Virus record (IMG/VR): IMGVR_UViG_3300046819_000114
Coordinates: 1-36,423 of that record
From: a virus
Length of the DNA stretch: 36,423 bases
Strand: one strand, 5' to 3'
The notes below the pieces were generated by a model that ran no database searches, was not told the origin of the DNA, and worked only from the letters and a program-made list of their open reading frames with translations. Each line of letters starts with the position of its first letter. Position 1 is the stretch's first letter. This document shows positions 8,534 to 14,364 of this stretch, piece by piece. The position numbers and the translations under genes are program-made.

Positions 8534-8724
8534 TGGACTTTGAAAAGATGTCAGTCAAACCTGAACCACAGTGGTCGGTCATCAAACCACCTGTCTACAA
8601 GTGGAGATGTCAACTCCATCCAGGCACATACTGGATGGTAGAAGATCATCGAGTTCCGAATTGGTTTCATCGTAAGATGCAAGAGTTTTGTTTTGGTATT
8701 GTATGGGAGAAGATTAATGGTTAA
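8533..8724 (+). CDS. Small hypothetical protein, 63 aa
   Basis: The ATG shares one base with the helicase stop (TAATG at 8531-8535). The product is rich in Trp and Pro (EPQWSVIKPPVYKWRCQLHPGTYWMVEDH) and ends with KMQEFCFGIVWEKING. It has two cysteines and no clear helix long enough to span a membrane. I do not recognise it; the coupling suggests it is a real replication-operon gene. Confidence 0.6.
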   Translation: MDFEKMSVKPEPQWSVIKPPVYKWRCQLHPGTYWMVEDHRVPNWFHRKMQEFCFGIVWEKING

Positions 8725-8959
8725 CTACAAGATTACAAATGAAAACCAGTTGATTGATATCGGCGCTGGATATGTAGAACGTGGTGGTGATATCCTCGAA
8801 ACCAAGACAGATCAGATCGTACTGAAAGGTTTAGGCATGCGGAAGGCGAAAGAGATGGTTAGGCATCTCAACTTTGGTGGTGGGTTTGACGGTCATACGC
8901 CAGCATTTTTTTTAGCTGATCGCGAAAAAACTTTAGAATTGACTGTAGAACTTGTATAA
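8717..8959 (+). CDS. Small conserved protein, 80 aa
   Basis: The start at 8717 (MVNYKITNENQL) is preferred over an in-frame ATG at 8693 because GGGAG (8704-8708) lies just upstream and it overlaps the preceding stop by only eight bases. The protein has alternating strand-like segments (DQIVLKGLGMRKAKEMVRHLNFGGGFDGHTPAFF) but no motif I can assign. It is the last gene of the uvsX-helicase operon; a late promoter box overlaps its final codons. Confidence 0.65.
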   Translation: MVNYKITNENQLIDIGAGYVERGGDILETKTDQIVLKGLGMRKAKEMVRHLNFGGGFDGHTPAFFLADREKTLELTVELV

Positions 8960-8962
8960 ATA
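8955..8962 (+). promoter_or_regulatory. T4-type late promoter box TATAAATA
   Basis: An exact TATAAATA overlaps the stop of the preceding gene. No gene starts within the next 200 bases; instead a foldable non-coding stretch and a strong terminator follow. If active, it would make a short RNA from about 8969 to about 9107. Confidence 0.5.
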
Positions 8963-8964
8963 GA

Positions 8965-8992
8965 TGTACACTATGTGGTGCGTGGATATACA
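8965..8992 (+). promoter_or_regulatory. TGTACA-type promoter-like element ahead of a non-coding stretch
   Basis: TGTACA (8965-8970), a 16-base spacer and TATACA (8987-8992). It would start RNA near 9000, giving a transcript of about 110 bases up to the terminator at 9079-9107. It lies directly after the late box, so the same short RNA could be made at more than one stage. Confidence 0.45.
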
Positions 8993-9107
8993 GTTTTAAC
9001 TGTGTAAGAGGCAAGTGTCTTAATTGACGACTGGAATAGGCAGGGTCACAGGTGGGGTTCCTCCTGCTACACGCATGATGGGCGGCTTTCGGGTCGCCCA
9101 TTTTTTT
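8979..9107 (+). ncRNA. Possible structured small RNA of about 130 bases
   Basis: The stretch has no open frame of useful length, yet is bounded by promoter boxes and an intrinsic terminator. It can fold: TGCGTG (8979-8984) pairs with CACGCA (9070-9075) as a closing stem; ACAGTT and AACTGT (8990-9003) make a hairpin; GCAGG (9040-9044) pairs with CCTGC (9063-9067), with a competing CAGG pairing from 9049. It contains CCTCCT (9060-9065), the anti-Shine-Dalgarno core. It is not a recognisable tRNA. If transcription starts at the downstream promoter (near 9000), the outer stem would be lost. This is inference; no known RNA family was matched. Confidence 0.4.
9079..9107 (+). terminator. Intrinsic terminator
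   Basis: TGGGCG (9079-9084) pairs with CGCCCA (9095-9100), extended inward by G-T and C-G pairs, with a TTTCGG loop, followed by seven Ts (9101-9107). It ends the replication operon or the proposed small RNA. Confidence 0.88.
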
Positions 9108-9128
9108 GTCCTTTTTTCGAAATAAACA

Positions 9129-9157
9129 TGTACATTTTATCAAAACATTGGTAAGGT
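9129..9157 (+). promoter_or_regulatory. Promoter-like element with the 15-base upstream repeat
   Basis: TGTACA (9129-9134), 17 bases, TAAGGT (9152-9157). The 15-mer AAATAAACATGTACA (9120-9134) is identical to those at 9432 and 30124. Transcription would start near 9164, leaving a short leader with AAGAAGGA before the ATG at 9186. A TATAAT at 9163-9168 is an alternative -10, but is 28 bases from TGTACA. Confidence 0.6.
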
Positions 9158-9185
9158 GGACCTATAATCAAGAAGGAAAAAACAC

Positions 9186-9431
9186 ATGTACTCCATTCAA
9201 TATTTCGATCGTCTTAATAATAACCTCGACACCTCTTCTCCTAAATTCCCTACCATTCAACTTCTCGTCGATTTTATCAATCAAAACCCGACACTCGAAT
9301 ATTCAATCGCTCTTTACAAAAACTACTTCGTCGCCGCGACCGTCGACGATATCGTCCTTAACAAAAAACCTCGTCTAAAATTCGTTAGACTTATGTCTCG
9401 CCTATCTCCTGTGATTGATAATTACAACTAA
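9186..9431 (+). CDS. Hypothetical protein, 81 aa
   Basis: The frame has its own promoter element and a ribosome binding site (AAGAAGGA, 9170-9177). The product (MYSIQYFDRLNNNLDTSSPKF...) is Asn- and Ser-rich at the start with a basic C-terminal part (KKPRLKFVRLMSRL). I recognise no domain. The codons are unusually rich in C-ending forms (CTC, TTC, ATC, CCC) compared with the small genes around it, which may mean recent arrival. Promoters on both sides suggest it is transcribed as a single-gene unit. Confidence 0.55.
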   Translation: MYSIQYFDRLNNNLDTSSPKFPTIQLLVDFINQNPTLEYSIALYKNYFVAATVDDIVLNKKPRLKFVRLMSRLSPVIDNYN

Positions 9432-9440
9432 AAATAAACA

Positions 9441-9469
9441 TGTACAATTAATACAATTCTTGGTAAAGT
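9441..9469 (+). promoter_or_regulatory. Promoter-like element with the 15-base upstream repeat
   Basis: TGTACA (9441-9446), 17 bases, TAAAGT (9464-9469), then CTATAATCAATGAGG. The 15-mer AAATAAACATGTACA spans 9432-9446. The spacer end, TTGGTAA, is also shared with the element at 9129. It would drive the gene at 9491 and the metallophosphoesterase. Confidence 0.6.
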
Positions 9470-9490
9470 GATACTATAATCAATGAGGAT

Positions 9491-9592
9491 ATGATGATGT
9501 CTGCTGAAGAACAAGAATTCTGGGACGGTTACGAAGCTTGGCTCGATGAGCAAGCTGATCGTGCTGCATATGAACGTATGGTGGAAATGTGA
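9491..9592 (+). CDS. Very small acidic protein, 33 aa
   Basis: Three ATG codons in a row (9491, 9494, 9497) follow GAGG (9485-9488); the true start could be any of them. The product reads MMMSAEEQEFWDGYEAWL followed by DEQADRAAYERMVEM, and is acidic, aromatic and probably one helix. The stop overlaps the GTG start of the phosphoesterase (9589), so it may act partly as a coupling leader. Function unknown. Confidence 0.5.
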   Translation: MMMSAEEQEFWDGYEAWLDEQADRAAYERMVEM

Positions 9593-10227
9593 CTCGATTT
9601 GTAAACAGGTTCGTAATCTCTGACCATCATCTTGGTCATACGAATTCATGGGAAAAGTTCAAGCGCGAAGACGGTAGTCCTCTGCGTCCGTTCACCTCAA
9701 CTGAAGAGATGAACGAGACCATGATTGAGCGTCACAATGCCAAAGTGAAAGAGCAGGACACTGTCTACTTTCTTGGCGACGTGGTAATCAATAAGAAGTA
9801 TCTCGAACTGGTAAAGCGTATGAACGGTCGTAAGATCCTCATCCGCGGTAACCACGACATCTTCAAGGACGAAGAGTATCGTGAAGTTGGTTTCCAACAG
9901 ATCCACGGTGTTCGTGTATTTGTGGATAAGTTCATTCTGAGCCATATTCCTCTACATCCTGACTGCGTGTCTGAGAGATTCCGTGTCAACGTACACGGTC
10001 ATCTACATGCTAATCAGGTGATGAGAACAAGAACCAACATGGTTCATGGCTATATGACTGGTCTCGTTACTGAACCAGATCCTCAATATCTCTGCGTATG
10101 CGTAGAGCAAACCGACTTCACACCTCTTCACTTTGATGAGGTAGAAGAAAGAATCCAACAACGTTGGGATTATGCAGGATATACTGGTTCTGTGAAAGCA
10201 TGGGGAAATGGAAGTGGACCTAATTAA
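9589..10227 (+). CDS. Calcineurin-like metallophosphoesterase
   Basis: The 212-residue protein shows the whole metallophosphoesterase signature in order: SDHHLGH (Asp12, His14), LGDVV (Asp64), RGNHD (Asn88, His89), LSHIPLH (His119) and VHGHLH (His138, His140). The family binds two metal ions and cleaves phosphoesters; phage members of this size may act on nucleotides, cyclic nucleotides or nucleic acid ends, which the sequence does not decide. It starts with GTG, overlapping the stop of the small upstream gene (GTGA). The stop is immediately followed by the ATG of the small membrane protein at 10228. Confidence 0.9.
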   Translation: MTRFVNRFVISDHHLGHTNSWEKFKREDGSPLRPFTSTEEMNETMIERHNAKVKEQDTVYFLGDVVINKKYLELVKRMNGRKILIRGNHDIFKDEEYREVGFQQIHGVRVFVDKFILSHIPLHPDCVSERFRVNVHGHLHANQVMRTRTNMVHGYMTGLVTEPDPQYLCVCVEQTDFTPLHFDEVEERIQQRWDYAGYTGSVKAWGNGSGPN

Positions 10228-10404
10228 ATGAGTAAAATGATTATTGCTTTCTTGTCATTGTTTGTCATCTTTTTTACAAGCATTGATATTTTCCGTCGGC
10301 TGACCGGAAAAGAAAAGATAAAAATGTTGGCCGTGGCCGGTTATTCTTTTGGAGTCACCGTTCTAGTAATGTTATTTGTTGCGTCTATTGTTATTTTGTT
10401 TTAA
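10228..10404 (+). CDS. Small two-helix membrane protein, 58 aa
   Basis: The ATG follows the phosphoesterase stop with no gap. The product has two hydrophobic segments, MIIAFLSLFVIFFTSIDIF (4-22) and VTVLVMLFVASIVILF (43-58), joined by a short basic loop (RRLTGKEKIK), typical of a helical hairpin in the inner membrane. It lies just before an SPFH lipoprotein gene, so it may act with it in the membrane; a superinfection-exclusion or holin-like role is possible but unproven. Confidence 0.62.
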   Translation: MSKMIIAFLSLFVIFFTSIDIFRRLTGKEKIKMLAVAGYSFGVTVLVMLFVASIVILF

Positions 10405-10418
10405 AGGAAAAGTGAATT

Positions 10419-11216
10419 ATGAATCGTATTGCTAAGATTGCCGTTCTTGCTGGTCTGATGGCCACTGTTTCGGCTTGTACTCGAATTGAAACTGGTGAAG
10501 TTGGTGTTCGTCGGACATTTAACAAGACTATTGAAACCACTGAACTGATGCCTGGTTCTGTTAATCAGACCATCTTTGGTGATGTATTGACGTTCCCAAC
10601 GAAGGACGTTCAGGTTGACGTAGCTGACTTGACTCCACTCGCTTCGGATAACTCGACAGTTGCCGACTTTGATATGGCTGTCATCTACTCGATTAATCCT
10701 GGTTCAGTTGCCGAACTCTACATCGAGAAGAACCGTGGCTTCCATGCTGATACTGAGGAAGGTGATACTCTTCTGATGTACAACTACATTCGTCAGCTTG
10801 GTCGTAATGCCGCTTATAAGGTTGCACGTAAGTACGAGTCGTTGAAGATGGCTGATAATCGTGCTGAAATGGAACAGCTGATTCGTCAGGAAGTTGTAGC
10901 GCAGCTTGCTTCTGAGAAGCTCGACGGCGCAATTTCCATCTCGCAGGTTCTTGTTCGTCAGGTAAAGCCTGCTGCGAACATCGTAGCCTCGGCTAATGCG
11001 CTTGTTCAAGCTCAGAATGCTGAAAAGCAAAAGCTGGTTGAAGTTCGTACCGCTAAGTTGGAAGCCGAGCGTATTGCCGCTCTGAACGCCAATGCTGGTG
11101 CAACCAAGTACATGGAAGCAACTGCTCTCGTGACGATCGCCGAAGCTGTCAAGGAAGGTAAGGTTTCTACCATTATCGTTCCTTACGACTTTAAAGGTAT
11201 CGTCAACGTAAAGTAA
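10419..11216 (+). CDS. SPFH/prohibitin-domain lipoprotein
   Basis: The 265-residue protein starts with a lipoprotein signal peptide (MNRIAKIAVLAGLMATVSAC), with the lipobox VSAC placing the acylated cysteine at residue 20. The rest matches the SPFH (stomatin/prohibitin/flotillin) layout: GEVGVRRTFNKTIET near the start, TKDVQVDVADLTPLASDNSTVADFDMAVIYSI, then a long helical region rich in Ala and Glu (NALVQAQNAEKQKLVEVRTAKLEAERIAALNANAG). Family members form ring- or cage-like assemblies on membranes and control proteases or lipid domains. AAAGGAAAAG before the start is the ribosome binding site. The lipid anchor implies a periplasmic or outer-membrane location. Confidence 0.85.
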   Translation: MNRIAKIAVLAGLMATVSACTRIETGEVGVRRTFNKTIETTELMPGSVNQTIFGDVLTFPTKDVQVDVADLTPLASDNSTVADFDMAVIYSINPGSVAELYIEKNRGFHADTEEGDTLLMYNYIRQLGRNAAYKVARKYESLKMADNRAEMEQLIRQEVVAQLASEKLDGAISISQVLVRQVKPAANIVASANALVQAQNAEKQKLVEVRTAKLEAERIAALNANAGATKYMEATALVTIAEAVKEGKVSTIIVPYDFKGIVNVK

Positions 11217-11219
11217 GCA

Positions 11220-11248
11220 TGTACAATTAATTGGTGGTAGTGTATACC
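11220..11248 (+). promoter_or_regulatory. Promoter-like element before the gene at 11271
   Basis: TGTACA (11220-11225), 17 bases, TATACC (11243-11248). Its spacer contains the left arm of a perfect 15-base inverted repeat. Transcription would begin near 11255, just at the ribosome binding site (GGAGG, 11256-11260). Confidence 0.55.
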
Positions 11249-11312
11249 AGAATCAGGAGGAAATTATATTATGACAATGCATCTTCTTGGTCCTGCTTAC
11301 ACTACCACCAAT
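11230..11312. repeat. Perfect 15-base inverted repeat around promoter, ribosome binding site and start codon
   Basis: ATTGGTGGTAGTGTA (11230-11244) is exactly complementary to TACACTACCACCAAT (11298-11312). The 53 bases between hold most of the -10 box, GGAGG and the ATG at 11271; the right arm lies in codons 10-14 of the gene. A readthrough RNA from the upstream lipoprotein gene could form the stem; an RNA from the local promoter would lack the left arm. Confidence 0.75.
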
Positions 11313-11690
11313 CATAGCAAGCGTAAGTCTAAAATGACGACGTCCAAGTATACCAAAATTGGTTTGGCTTGGCTCGAAGACTGTAAGTTCTGCAAACGCA
11401 ATGGCATCAAGCCAAAGACATTCGAAGAATATCAAGCGTATCGTGCAGGCAACTACAAGCCTAAACTTCGTGGCACTCCGATGCCTGATTACAACGTATC
11501 AGATCATCGTAAAAAGTACCCATCTCAGAACGAGATCGGTGTACACTACGCAAAGAATTCCTCTTACGAGAAAGAAAAGCTTGCCGTCAGCGGCAATTAT
11601 ATCATCGGCCAAGCCTATAATAAAGGCGGACTTGTTGTCCTTTCCAAGTCTGAAGCGGCCGATCCGGCAACTGGTAAGAGACGCGGTTGA
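11271..11690 (+). CDS. Hypothetical protein, 139 aa
   Basis: The start at 11271 follows GGAGG (11256-11260) after ten bases; the next ATG (11277) and one at 11334 (MTTSKYTKIG) are alternatives. The product is basic, with KIGLAWLEDCKFCKRNGIKPKTFEEYQAYRAG, where CKFCKRNG gives a CxxC pair, and ends in ADPATGKRRG. A single CxxC is not enough to call a zinc site. I do not recognise the family. The first 21 residues could be a leader created by the inverted-repeat region rather than part of the folded protein. Confidence 0.65.
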   Translation: MTMHLLGPAYTTTNHSKRKSKMTTSKYTKIGLAWLEDCKFCKRNGIKPKTFEEYQAYRAGNYKPKLRGTPMPDYNVSDHRKKYPSQNEIGVHYAKNSSYEKEKLAVSGNYIIGQAYNKGGLVVLSKSEAADPATGKRRG

Positions 11691-11848
11691 GCATCGTGTT
11701 CCTCCTCTCATCGTTGCCGTTCTTGGCGATCTTGGGCTTCTTCCTTTGGGTCGGGTTCAAGGTCGCCAAGATTTTTTTTCGATTTGCCCTCTATGGTTTT
11801 CTTTTTATTATTTTGATTCTTCTCGCTTTAGGGGGTTTACAAAATTAA
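11687..11848 (+). CDS. Possible small two-helix membrane protein, 53 aa, TTG start
   Basis: A TTG at 11687 overlaps the preceding stop (TTGA, like the many ATGA overlaps here); a GTG at 11696 is the alternative. The frame runs 53 codons with hydrophobic segments IVFLLSSLPFLAILGFFLWV and FALYGFLFIILILLALGG around a basic loop (KVAKIFFR). Against it: no ATG, a terminator-like hairpin with a T run lies inside it, and T-rich DNA easily encodes hydrophobic residues by chance. Reading and terminator may exclude each other. Confidence 0.35.
   Translation: MSIVFLLSSLPFLAILGFFLWVGFKVAKIFFRFALYGFLFIILILLALGGLQN
11721..11779 (+). terminator. Possible intrinsic terminator with a long loop
   Basis: TCTTGGCGA (11721-11729) pairs perfectly with TCGCCAAGA (11763-11771), with a 33-base loop, and is followed by eight Ts (11772-11779, after the A ending the stem). 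The long loop is unusual, though part of it can pair further. It lies between the gene ending at 11690 and the promoter-like element at 11836, where a terminator would be expected. Confidence 0.5.
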
Positions 11849-11864
11849 TTTTTTGTAGTAAGGT
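11836..11864 (+). promoter_or_regulatory. Promoter-like element before the SWIM zinc-finger gene
   Basis: TTTACA (11836-11841), 17 bases, TAAGGT (11859-11864). Sequence from the -10 onward (TAAGGTGAACCTATGAT) is nearly the same as at 9152 (TAAGGTGGACCTATAAT). The ATG at 11871 falls at the predicted transcription start, so the message may be leaderless; the AGGTG at 11861 would serve as ribosome binding site only for a readthrough RNA. Confidence 0.45.
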
Positions 11865-11870
11865 GAACCT

Positions 11871-12104
11871 ATGATTGACCATACACCAACTTATTCCGCC
11901 TTTCGTACACCGCTCGCAATGGCTGGTATCAATTTTCACGACCATCATTTGGTCGGTCTGACATGGCCATATATAAACTGTAAAGGCAAACAGTATCACG
12001 TCACGATGCTTGATCGAGGTTGGGTGTGTGACTGTCCTGGTTTTAATTTCTATAATAAGTGTAAGCACATTACACAAGTGCACGAAAAGGTGATAGCAGA
12101 ATGA
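11871..12104 (+). CDS. Small SWIM-type zinc finger protein, 77 aa
   Basis: The C-terminal half holds WVCDCPGFNFYNKCKHITQVHEK, which fits the SWIM zinc finger pattern CxC-x(n)-CxH (Cys54, Cys56, Cys65, His67 by approximate count). SWIM fingers mediate DNA or protein contact and occur in recombination mediators and transposases; a free-standing 77-residue form in a phage is probably a small DNA-binding or adaptor protein. It overlaps the next gene, also a zinc protein, by four bases (ATGA at 12101), so two metal-binding proteins are made as a pair. Confidence 0.72.
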   Translation: MIDHTPTYSAFRTPLAMAGINFHDHHLVGLTWPYINCKGKQYHVTMLDRGWVCDCPGFNFYNKCKHITQVHEKVIAE

Positions 12105-12496
12105 TTATTCAGAACGCAGTAAATTGCTTGTCATGTGGAGACCTTATCGTCTCAAAGCATCGTCATGACTTTGTGACGTGCACGTGTGGTGCTGTCTCGG
12201 TCGATGGTGGCCAAGAGTATCTTCGTCGCGTAGGCGACTTTGCTAATTCAGTCGACTTATCTTGGTCGTTGCCAGATAAGTTGTATTTCGATTGTGCTGA
12301 TGCTGCTGGCCTTGCGATGGACACTGGAAGAAATACCAAAGGCATTGCCAATGCAGTGATGCGTACTCTTCGTGAAGCTGGTAAGATCATTGCAGATCAT
12401 GAACAAAGAATTCTAGCTCATAATCCTCGTATGGATGAGATTATGGTCGAAGAAGCCGATGGCACCATCAATCGTTATAAGAAAGTTGTAGAATGA
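12101..12496 (+). CDS. Zinc-ribbon protein, DUF7695-like, 131 aa
   Basis: The N-terminal 40 residues form a short zinc ribbon: NCLSCGDLIVSKHRHDFVTCTCGAVSVDGG, with CxxC and CxC pairs. This pattern is shared with a family of small phage and bacterial proteins I know as DUF7695, of unknown function. The remaining 90 residues are helical, with no motif I can name. The stop overlaps the beta-ketoacyl synthase start (ATGA at 12493), so it is co-translated with that enzyme. Confidence 0.7.
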   Translation: MIIQNAVNCLSCGDLIVSKHRHDFVTCTCGAVSVDGGQEYLRRVGDFANSVDLSWSLPDKLYFDCADAAGLAMDTGRNTKGIANAVMRTLREAGKIIADHEQRILAHNPRMDEIMVEEADGTINRYKKVVE

Positions 12497-13602
12497 AGGA
12501 AGCATGTATCGTCGGCTTTGGAATGATCGACGCCTTAGGCGATAATCCCATCGATTGCTGGAAGAATATGCTTAATGATCGAGACTTCCATAAACCTATT
12601 GAACCTCACGTCCATGCCGGCCACGATCTAAAAGTAAAAACTGCTTTTTATCCAACCATCGATATTGACGAGGAAGTGATGCCTCGCACTGTACATTATG
12701 GTATGCACGCAGTCGAGCAAGCTTTGCATATGGCAAATCTGCCACATTCTTCAAATGTCGGAGTCATTTTCTCGACTTTGACTGGTGGAAAATCTTCAAA
12801 AACAAAGGCGGACGCAGAAGGCAGAAAACAAAAGCCTAAGCAAAGCCTTCGCTGCACGATGGATTATCTTTGTAGCCAAATCTCTATTAAGTATGGATAT
12901 ACTGGCATTAATACCATGGTGTATTCTGCTTGCGCTACTGGTTTGGTAAGCATCGAATATGCTATGCGAATGCTTGATGAGTATGACTACGTGATCGTGG
13001 GCGGTTCTGATGCAGGCGTCAACTATATTGATTTATTGTTCTTCTCTCAAATTAAAGCGATCGGCACGAAGTCGATGCCTTTCGATAAAAATCGCGATGG
13101 CTTTATTATGGGCGAAGGTGCAGGATGCATCATTCTACAGTCACGAGAGAAAGCTGAAGCGATGGGTTCGAAGGTTTATGCTCGCATCACTGGAGTTGCT
13201 AATGCTTCAGATGCTCATGATCCGACTGCACCGAGCGGTGCAGGTGCATGGGATTGTTTAGATCAGTTGGATCTTGAAGGCGTAGACTCGGTTAATTCAC
13301 ATGGAACGAGTACTCCACGCGGTGATATCGTAGAATATGACGTGGTTCGTGATTTTACTGATGCACCGATCTATTCCAATAAAGGAAAAATTGGACATAC
13401 TTTCGCTGCGGCAGGTGTACTTGAAACGATTTACAGTGTACTGTCTATTCAGAATGGTGTGATTCCTCATACCGCTGGTTGTCAAGACACTGATATGGAT
13501 GTAGTGACAGAGAATATCGAGACTGATGTCAAGAAGGTTCTTGTCAATTCATTTGGATTTGGTGGTAAGTGTTGTTCAATTATTGTTGAAAAGGAAAAGT
13601 AA
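12493..13602 (+). CDS. Beta-ketoacyl-ACP synthase (KAS I/II, FabF/FabB-like)
   Basis: The 369-residue protein has the complete Cys-His-His site of the condensing enzymes: SACATGL (Cys147), NSHGTSTPRGD (His270) and KGKIGHTFAAAG (Lys297, His302). Other family marks are PFDKNRDGFIMGEGAG (197-211), DAHDPTAPSGAG and the glycine-rich C-terminal NSFGFGG. KAS I/II enzymes condense malonyl-ACP with acyl-ACP to lengthen fatty acids. It is about 40 residues shorter than E. coli FabF, mostly between the N-terminal strand and the active-site Cys. No acyl carrier protein or other fatty acid gene is visible here, so host ACP would be needed. It lies in an operon starting with two zinc-finger genes and ending with an SGNH hydrolase. 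Polyketide-type or nodulation-type acyl synthesis is an alternative. Confidence 0.92.
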   Translation: MKEACIVGFGMIDALGDNPIDCWKNMLNDRDFHKPIEPHVHAGHDLKVKTAFYPTIDIDEEVMPRTVHYGMHAVEQALHMANLPHSSNVGVIFSTLTGGKSSKTKADAEGRKQKPKQSLRCTMDYLCSQISIKYGYTGINTMVYSACATGLVSIEYAMRMLDEYDYVIVGGSDAGVNYIDLLFFSQIKAIGTKSMPFDKNRDGFIMGEGAGCIILQSREKAEAMGSKVYARITGVANASDAHDPTAPSGAGAWDCLDQLDLEGVDSVNSHGTSTPRGDIVEYDVVRDFTDAPIYSNKGKIGHTFAAAGVLETIYSVLSIQNGVIPHTAGCQDTDMDVVTENIETDVKKVLVNSFGFGGKCCSIIVEKEK

Positions 13603-13603
13603 A

Positions 13604-13849
13604 ATGTCTTCTGGATATACTATAGAACTCGATTGGGAAACTGTAGACCACGTCGTGGTCGGTCAACTGCGTAATACATGGGAAGCTCTAAAGGGCAACC
13701 TCGGCAATGGCGACTGGGTTTTTGTCTGGGGTGATCAAGCTGCCGATGATGCCGAAATTCAAAAGCGCATCGACGCGCTCGAGCTTCTTCTCGCGTGGTA
13801 CTCCACTCCTGACGAGCTTGTAGAAATGGGACTCAAAGAAGGTGCCTAA
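13604..13849 (+). CDS. Conserved small protein, 81 aa
   Basis: The start at 13604 (MSSGYTIELDWETVDHVVVGQLRNTW) follows the synthase stop at once, with AAAAGGAAAAG as ribosome binding site; upstream in-frame ATG codons lie inside the synthase. The layout (DHVVVGQLRNTWEALK, then a charged helix DDAEIQKRIDALELLLAWYSTPDEL) resembles a short family seen in other T4-like phages, function unknown. It overlaps the next GTG start by eight bases. Confidence 0.65.
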   Translation: MSSGYTIELDWETVDHVVVGQLRNTWEALKGNLGNGDWVFVWGDQAADDAEIQKRIDALELLLAWYSTPDELVEMGLKEGA

Positions 13850-14114
13850 GTATCTTGTAGAGACGATTGACATGTTTCGCATGCGATATGTCATTGAATG
13901 TGAAAGCGCAGATGATGCCAAAGATATTGTGACTTTCAAAGAGGCTGAAGAGTTTAGTCAGTTACATCTTGACGAGACAATCACTTCTACTCGTGTTATC
14001 GATGATGCGGAATATCTCCGCCTATTTGATAAGGACAATGACTATCTCAAAGCTTGGCCAGAAGAACAGAAATTTAAATACGTACATAAGGTAGAAGATA
14101 ATGGAACAGAATAA
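13842..14114 (+). CDS. Conserved small protein, 90 aa, GTG start
   Basis: The GTG at 13842 follows AAAGAAG and gives MPKYLVETIDMFRMRYVIECESADDAKDIV; proteins starting with this pattern are, as I recall, frequent in T4-like phages, which supports the GTG start over the internal ATG at 13872. It has two beta strands followed by helices and ends in EEQKFKYVHKVEDNGTE, with no catalytic motif. Role unknown. It overlaps the next gene by fourteen bases. Confidence 0.68.
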   Translation: MPKYLVETIDMFRMRYVIECESADDAKDIVTFKEAEEFSQLHLDETITSTRVIDDAEYLRLFDKDNDYLKAWPEEQKFKYVHKVEDNGTE

Positions 14115-14364
14115 AGTATATACGATTAAGCTTATGTCGGGCGAAGAGCTCATCGCTCGCGTCAAGCAAGAAGGTGGTGTCACCGAACTGTTGAAGCCCC
14201 GTACAGTTGGTATGGGACCTCAAGGTTTTGCTATGATGCCATGGATGATGTCAGCTCCTGATAATAACGTTGTAATCTCTGACACCGTCATCGTCGGTGC
14301 GACTGAAACCAGCCAGCAAGTTGCAACCCAATATCTGAAACAAGTAACAGGGATACAAGTCTAA
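14101..14364 (+). CDS. Small protein with a possible Sm-like fold, 87 aa
   Basis: The segment YTIKLMSGEELIARVKQEGGVTELLKPRTVGM has the strand-turn-strand pattern G-x-E-L-x-x-x-V seen in Sm/LSm-type small barrels. The later part is Met-rich (GPQGFAMMPWMMSAPDNNVVISDTVIVGA). Similar short proteins occur in T4-like cyanophages. If the fold is right it could bind RNA or act as an assembly factor, but this is inference from strand pattern alone. The stop overlaps the next ATG by one base. Confidence 0.55.
   Translation: MEQNKVYTIKLMSGEELIARVKQEGGVTELLKPRTVGMGPQGFAMMPWMMSAPDNNVVISDTVIVGATETSQQVATQYLKQVTGIQV

Noticed and set aside
9040-9075. tRNA-like segment with GGGGTTCC
   Set aside because: The stem lengths, anticodon arm and 3' end do not fit a tRNA; kept only as part of a possible small RNA.
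9106-9378. Forward frame of 90 codons starting in the terminator T run
   Set aside because: It begins in the terminator, spans the promoter and overlaps the better-supported gene at 9186, which has a ribosome binding site.
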